Shown here one piece after another: positions 33,065 through 36,921 of a DNA stretch of 36,921 nucleotides. The notes beneath the pieces are model-generated. The model ran no database searches and was not told where the DNA came from. It saw nothing but the letters and a program-made list of their open reading frames with translations. Location of the stretch: NCBI GenBank assembly GCA_002748055.1, contig PDRI01000031.1:1-36921 (forward strand), given 5' to 3'. The translations under genes and the position numbers were made by a program. Position 1 is the stretch's first letter, and each line of letters begins with the position of its first letter. This stretch comes from Bacteroidota bacterium (GTDB lineage Bacteria > Bacteroidota > Bacteroidia > Bacteroidales > GCA-2748055).

Positions 33065-34513
33065 ATGGCAAATATCAAGTACCACCTGGGTGAGGAGCTT
33101 CCTCTGGAGATGCATAAAGTGCGCATGGTCCAACGTCTGAATCTCGTTCCCATTGAGAGAAGACTGGAAGCGATTGAAGAGGCCGGAAACAATACCTTTC
33201 TACTGTTCAATAAGGACATTTATCTGGATATGCTTACCGATAGCGGTGCGAATGCGATGAGTGATCGACAGACAGCCTCAATGCTTGCCGCCGATGACAG
33301 CTATGCCGGATCGGCCACCTTTACCCGCTTGGAGGATAAGCTGAAAGAGCTTTTTGGGAAGGAATACTTTCTGCCTGTTCATCAGGGGCGTGCATGTGAA
33401 AACCTCCTTTCCCGTTTATATGTTAAAGAGGGTAGTTATGTGCCCATGAACTATCATTTCACCACCACCAAGGCCCATGTCATGATCAATGGAGGTGAGG
33501 TGTTGGAGTTGCATTTACCCGAAGCCCTGGAAATAAATAGTTCACACCCTTTTAAAGGAAACATGAATCTTCCTTTGCTGGAGGAACTGATCAGGAAGGA
33601 AGGTGCGGACAAGATCGCTTTCATCCGCATAGAGGCCGGTACAAACCTGATCGGAGGACAACCGGTGGCCCTTGATAACTATATTGAAACAGGCAGGATT
33701 GCCCGCGAATACGGCATCCCCTTTATTATCGATGCAAGTCTGTTGGCCGATAACCTGCATTTTATAAAGCAAAGGGACGAAAAATACAAGGATCTTTCCA
33801 TCAGAGAGATTACAAGGGCTATTTCAGACAGCGCAGATCTTATTTACTTCTCGGCACGAAAGCTTGGTCATGCAAGAGGGGGAGGTATTGTTCTGAATGA
33901 TGAAAAGGCCTATAAACAGTTGCTCGAAATGCTGCCACTTTATGAAGGCTTTTCCACCTATGGGGGAATGTCGACCCGGGAGATGGAAGCCATGACCATC
34001 GGCCTGGAAGAAACGATGGACGAGGAGATGATCAATCAGGGGCCGATTTTTATCGAATACATGGTGAATGAGTTGGTCAGGCTGGGTATACCCGTGGTTA
34101 CCCCGGCCGGTGGACTCGGTGCACATATTGATGCCATGCAGTTCCTTTCTCACGTTCCCCGGGAGGAATACCGTGCAGGGGCACTGGCTGCAGCATTGTA
34201 TATCGTGAGTGGGGTGCGGGGTATGGAGCGGGGAACGGTCTCGGAGGAGCGAAAAGCCGATGGTAACGATCACCTGGCTGCAGTGGAGCTTTTGCGCCTG
34301 GCCCTTCCACGCCGGGTATTTACCCTTTCACAGGTGAAGTATGCCATCGATCGCATAGCCTGGCTATATGAGAACCGGGAGTTGATCGGAGGGCTCGAGT
34401 TTTATGATGAACCAAAGGTGCTTCGCTTTTTCTTTGGAAAACTCAAGCCGACCTCAGACTGGCAACAAAAGCTGGCACAGAAATTCAAACAGGACTTTGG
34501 GGACAGTCTTTAA
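33065..34513 (+). CDS. PLP-dependent beta-eliminating lyase (tyrosine phenol-lyase/tryptophanase family)
   Basis: This 482-residue cytosolic enzyme belongs to the tryptophanase/tyrosine phenol-lyase (TPL) fold-type I family, which split an aromatic amino acid into the ring compound, pyruvate and ammonia. Family marks are LLTDSGANAMSDRQ, HQGRACENLLSRL, TNLIGGQPVAL, Asp223 and Lys266 (the PLP lysine in FSARKLGHARGGG), and FSTYGGMSTREMEAMTIGL. Three positions that separate the two activities are TPL-like: Thr133 (FTTT, as TPL Thr124; Asp in tryptophanase), Arg389 (MERG, as TPL Arg381) and Phe455 (LRFF, as TPL Phe448; His in tryptophanase). However, Leu226 replaces the PLP-contacting arginine (TPL Arg217), and the sequence after Lys266 is unlike either enzyme. 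Databases would likely call it tryptophanase; substrate is uncertain. Confidence 0.85.
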   Translation: MANIKYHLGEELPLEMHKVRMVQRLNLVPIERRLEAIEEAGNNTFLLFNKDIYLDMLTDSGANAMSDRQTASMLAADDSYAGSATFTRLEDKLKELFGKEYFLPVHQGRACENLLSRLYVKEGSYVPMNYHFTTTKAHVMINGGEVLELHLPEALEINSSHPFKGNMNLPLLEELIRKEGADKIAFIRIEAGTNLIGGQPVALDNYIETGRIAREYGIPFIIDASLLADNLHFIKQRDEKYKDLSIREITRAISDSADLIYFSARKLGHARGGGIVLNDEKAYKQLLEMLPLYEGFSTYGGMSTREMEAMTIGLEETMDEEMINQGPIFIEYMVNELVRLGIPVVTPAGGLGAHIDAMQFLSHVPREEYRAGALAAALYIVSGVRGMERGTVSEERKADGNDHLAAVELLRLALPRRVFTLSQVKYAIDRIAWLYENRELIGGLEFYDEPKVLRFFFGKLKPTSDWQQKLAQKFKQDFGDSL

Positions 34514-34530
34514 TGCGCGGTACCCGACCG

Positions 34531-34571
34531 AAAAAATGCCCCTGGAAAGTACGTTTCCAGGGGCATTTTTT
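34531..34571. terminator. Bidirectional rho-independent terminator between the lyase and nrdG
   Basis: AAAAAATGCCCCTGGAAA (34531-34548) is perfectly complementary to the segment at 34554-34571, an 18-bp stem with a 5-base loop. The A-tract on one side and T-tract on the other make it active in both directions. It can end the lyase transcript (stop at 34513) and the nrdD-nrdG transcript coming from the other strand (stop at 34595). Confidence 0.93.
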
Positions 34572-34594
34572 GCTCTACTTGTTTTGGGAGGCCA

Positions 34595-35299
34595 CTATCT
34601 GAGACTGATATGAACATCTTCCTGATCAAGGATTTTGTTTAGAGAGGCTACATCGCTTGGTGCGATAAGCCTTCCGGTCTGTCTTCCCCCCTCCAGGCGG
34701 TTCTGAATGAAATACCTGCCCGAAACAGCACTCGCAATGGCGAGGAGGTCTTCCATTTGCAGGCTTTTATCCATCGTTGTACGGAATTCGTAGTCGACGT
34801 CCTTTCGCATTAAAATTCCGATCGATTTCAAAACCTTGTCAAAGAGGGGGGCCGAAAGTGCATTCCCAACGACCTGTCTGTAGCGCATTAAATTCAGGGG
34901 CGCTTTTACATCCATGGCCACATAGTCGAGCTGTCTGGCCTGGATGAGTTGGTCGAGCATAGCCGGATTGCTTCCGTTGCTGTCCAGCTTTACCTTCAGT
35001 CCCATATTTTTGATCTGTCCGATAAAGGCAGGCAGAGAAGCATGCAGGCATGGTTCTCCTCCGCTAATCACCACAGCGTCGAGCAGGTGCCGGTTGGCTT
35101 TGATCCAATCCATGACGCTCTGCTGATTCAGGCCTTCTTCTTCTGCTCTGGCATTGATGTCGATTAGCCGGGCGTTGTGACAGTAGCTGCATCTGAAATT
35201 ACAACCACAGGTGAATACAACCGCAGAAATATGTCCCGGGTAGTCGATCAGGCTCTGCTTCAGGAAGCCTCCAATCGGAACAGATTCAGCACCGGGCAT
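34595..35299 (-). CDS. nrdG: NrdG, anaerobic ribonucleotide reductase activating enzyme
   Basis: NrdG is the radical-SAM enzyme that makes the glycyl radical on NrdD. The 234-residue protein carries the 4Fe-4S motif CNFRCSYC (Cys33, Cys37, Cys40) after PGHISAVVFTCG, and the SAM-contacting GGEPCLH segment. The opening IGGFLKQSLIDYPGH is typical of the NrdG-like branch found with NrdD in Bacteroidota and archaea, which is longer than E. coli NrdG (154 residues). The gene begins 3 bp after the nrdD stop codon, so the two are translated from one message. The final LDQEDVHISLR resembles the usual tail. Confidence is high because of the pairing with nrdD. Confidence 0.94.
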   Translation of the reverse strand: MPGAESVPIGGFLKQSLIDYPGHISAVVFTCGCNFRCSYCHNARLIDINARAEEEGLNQQSVMDWIKANRHLLDAVVISGGEPCLHASLPAFIGQIKNMGLKVKLDSNGSNPAMLDQLIQARQLDYVAMDVKAPLNLMRYRQVVGNALSAPLFDKVLKSIGILMRKDVDYEFRTTMDKSLQMEDLLAIASAVSGRYFIQNRLEGGRQTGRLIAPSDVASLNKILDQEDVHISLR

Positions 35300-35302
35300 C
35301 TC

Positions 35303-36921
35303 CTAGCTAAGCTGCAACTTTCCAACGCCTTCCTCTACTTCTGCAGCTTTTGGCCTGGCTTTTTTGGCCTCACTTTTGTCAATGCCTCCTTTGTCGAAAA
35401 GAGCCCTGCGTTTGTACTCCTCCTGTTTACCGGCGTTCCACTGGGATACCGGCCTCAGATAGCCGACAATACGCGAGAACACGGTGCAATCCTGGGTTTT
35501 GTTGGCTTCTTTGCATTTGGGACACTGAAAGTGCTCCCCATAGATGTAACCATGGTCGGGGCATACACTGAAGGTGGGGGAGAGCGTGAGATAGGGCAGG
35601 CGGAAATTAGCCGTTACTTTTTTCACGAGCTGCTTGACCGATTCAATGGGCAACTGGCTCTCGCCCAAAAATGTATGGAATACAGTGCCCCCGGTGTACT
35701 TGGCCTGAAGAGTGTCCTGTAGGCTAAGTGCTTCGAAAAGATCATCGGTGTAGTTCACAGGCAGCTGGGTCGAGTTTGTGTAATAGGGCTGTGCACCTTG
35801 CTGATAGGCTGTTTCATTGGCAACAATGATGTCGGGATATTGCATTTTATCGATGCGGGCCAGGCGATAGGCTGTACCTTCGGCCGGGGTAGCCTCCAGA
35901 TTGTAAATATGGCCTGTTTCCTCCTGGTACTCTTCCATTTTGTCGCGCATAAAGTCCATGATCCTGTTCGCAAATTCATGCCCTGCTGCATCTGTTATAC
36001 CCTGACCCAGGAAATTCAGGGTGCACTCGTTCATGCCGACAATGCCAATGGTGGAAAAATGGTTGTTCCAGTAGGCATTGTTCTTTTCGTACAGATGACG
36101 AAGGTAGAATTTAGAATAGGGGTAGAAGCCCTGTTCGGTGAGCCTTTCAATCACTTTCCGTTTGAGTTCGAGGCTGTTTTTGGCCATCTCCATCAGCCAC
36201 GACAGGCGATTGAACAGGTCTTCTTCCGATTCGGCTTCGTAACCAAGTTTAGGCAGGTTGATGGTGACCACACCAACGGAACCCGTGAGTGGATTGGAAC
36301 CAAATAAGCCTCCTCCTCTTTTTTGCAGTTCCCGCTTGTCAAGCCTCAGGCGGCAGCACATACTGCGTACGTCGTCGGGCTTCATGTCGGAATTAACAAA
36401 GTTTGAGAAATACGGAATCCCGTATTTAGCGGCCATTTGCCAGATGGGATCAAAGTCGGGATTGTCCCAGTTGAAATCGGGCGTGATGTTATAGGTCGGT
36501 ATGGGAAAGGAGAACACACTTCCGTTTGAATCGCCCTCTAACATAACCTCGGCAAAAGCCTTGTTGAAGATGTTCAATTCGGGTTGAAAATCGCCGTAGT
36601 TCAGGTCCTGGGGTTTCCCACCAATGATCACGGCCTGCTCTTTTAGATAAGAGGGCACCTCCAGGTCCAGGGTCACATTGGTAAATGGAGTCTGGAAGCC
36701 CACCCGGGTGGGGATGTTCATGTTGAAAAAGAACTCCTGTAAGCACTGCTTTACCTGGTCGTAGCTGAGTTCGTCGTAGCGAATAAAGGGGGCCAGATAG
36801 GTGTCAAAGCTGGAGAAAGCCTGTGCACCGGCGGCTTCACCCTGCATGGTGTAAAAGAAGTTGACAACCTGTCCAAGTGCTGTGCGAAAATGTTTGGCCG
36901 GCTTACTCTGGGTTTTTCCTT
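35303..36921 (-). CDS. nrdD: NrdD, anaerobic ribonucleoside-triphosphate reductase (5' part cut by window edge)
   Basis: NrdD reduces ribonucleoside triphosphates to deoxy forms without oxygen, using a glycyl radical. The track starts at an internal Met (36847), but the reading frame stays open to the edge (GKTQSKPAKHFRTALGQVVNFFYTMQGEAAGAQAF), so the gene is truncated at its 5' end; about 539 residues are visible. Recognisable parts are QAFSSFDTYLAPFIRYD, FTNVTLDLEVP, NPLTGSVGVVTINLPKLGY and the C-terminal RIVGYLRPVSQWNAGKQEEY, where the glycine of VGYL is the radical site. A zinc-site segment CPDHGYIYGEHFQCPKC precedes it, with a histidine in one of the usual cysteine places. About 52 residues follow the radical glycine, longer than in E. 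coli, ending in a charged tail. nrdG follows after 3 bp. Confidence 0.95.
   Translation of the reverse strand, partial: GKTQSKPAKHFRTALGQVVNFFYTMQGEAAGAQAFSSFDTYLAPFIRYDELSYDQVKQCLQEFFFNMNIPTRVGFQTPFTNVTLDLEVPSYLKEQAVIIGGKPQDLNYGDFQPELNIFNKAFAEVMLEGDSNGSVFSFPIPTYNITPDFNWDNPDFDPIWQMAAKYGIPYFSNFVNSDMKPDDVRSMCCRLRLDKRELQKRGGGLFGSNPLTGSVGVVTINLPKLGYEAESEEDLFNRLSWLMEMAKNSLELKRKVIERLTEQGFYPYSKFYLRHLYEKNNAYWNNHFSTIGIVGMNECTLNFLGQGITDAAGHEFANRIMDFMRDKMEEYQEETGHIYNLEATPAEGTAYRLARIDKMQYPDIIVANETAYQQGAQPYYTNSTQLPVNYTDDLFEALSLQDTLQAKYTGGTVFHTFLGESQLPIESVKQLVKKVTANFRLPYLTLSPTFSVCPDHGYIYGEHFQCPKCKEANKTQDCTVFSRIVGYLRPVSQWNAGKQEEYKRRALFDKGGIDKSEAKKARPKAAEVEEGVGKLQLS

Overview
This window looks like chromosome from a member of the Bacteroidota, probably of the Bacteroidia. 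The evidence is an lpxC-fabZ gene fusion, a giant SprA translocon protein of the type 9 secretion system (T9SS), a secreted protein with a T9SS C-terminal sorting domain, and several intergenic copies of the Bacteroidota promoter motif TAnnTTTG. An oxygen-independent ribonucleotide reductase (NrdD/NrdG), a superoxide-reductase-like protein and a beta-eliminating amino acid lyase suggest an anaerobic or facultative lifestyle. I cannot name a genus from sequence alone.

Layout. (1) 1-4123, minus strand: an HD-domain phosphohydrolase followed by lpxD, lpxC-fabZ and lpxA (cut by the left edge), which make the first steps of lipid A. (2) 4181-9541, plus strand: a promoter and short leader, then rimP, nusA and infB (ribosome maturation, transcription elongation, translation initiation), then ruvA. 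(3) 9541-18164, plus: sprA (2452 codons), gcvH and a secreted protein of unknown function. (4) 18165-20696, minus: pepA-type aminopeptidase and pdxA, 6 bp apart. (5) 20800-21746: an NTF2-like lipoprotein (plus) whose stop codon interlocks with that of a superoxide reductase (minus). (6) 21798-28000: a signalling and transport island. A TerB-ABC-permease fusion (minus) diverges from a SiaB-like kinase and a SiaC-like phosphoprotein (plus), which converge on a membrane SpoIIE/PP2C phosphatase resembling SiaA (minus). (7) 28136-30662, minus: a GH9 cellulase-type lipoprotein and an exonuclease III. (8) 30834-34513, plus: a T9SS cargo protein with a strong terminator, then a tyrosine phenol-lyase/tryptophanase family enzyme with palindromes upstream and a bidirectional terminator downstream. 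(9) 34595-36921, minus: nrdG and the 3' part of nrdD, cut by the right edge.

How the genes work together. Most of the window is core housekeeping. The most interesting parts are the Sia-like partner-switch module next to an ABC protein that carries a TerB domain and possibly an FHA-like domain, with no diguanylate cyclase in sight, and the lyase, whose specificity residues look like tyrosine phenol-lyase while its PLP pocket is altered. SprA is the export channel and the 30834-32849 protein is a predicted passenger of that same machinery. No tRNA, rRNA, CRISPR, insertion sequence or prophage gene was seen. No gene-free stretch exceeds 300 bases; the longest gap (32850-33064) holds a terminator, a possible promoter and palindromes.
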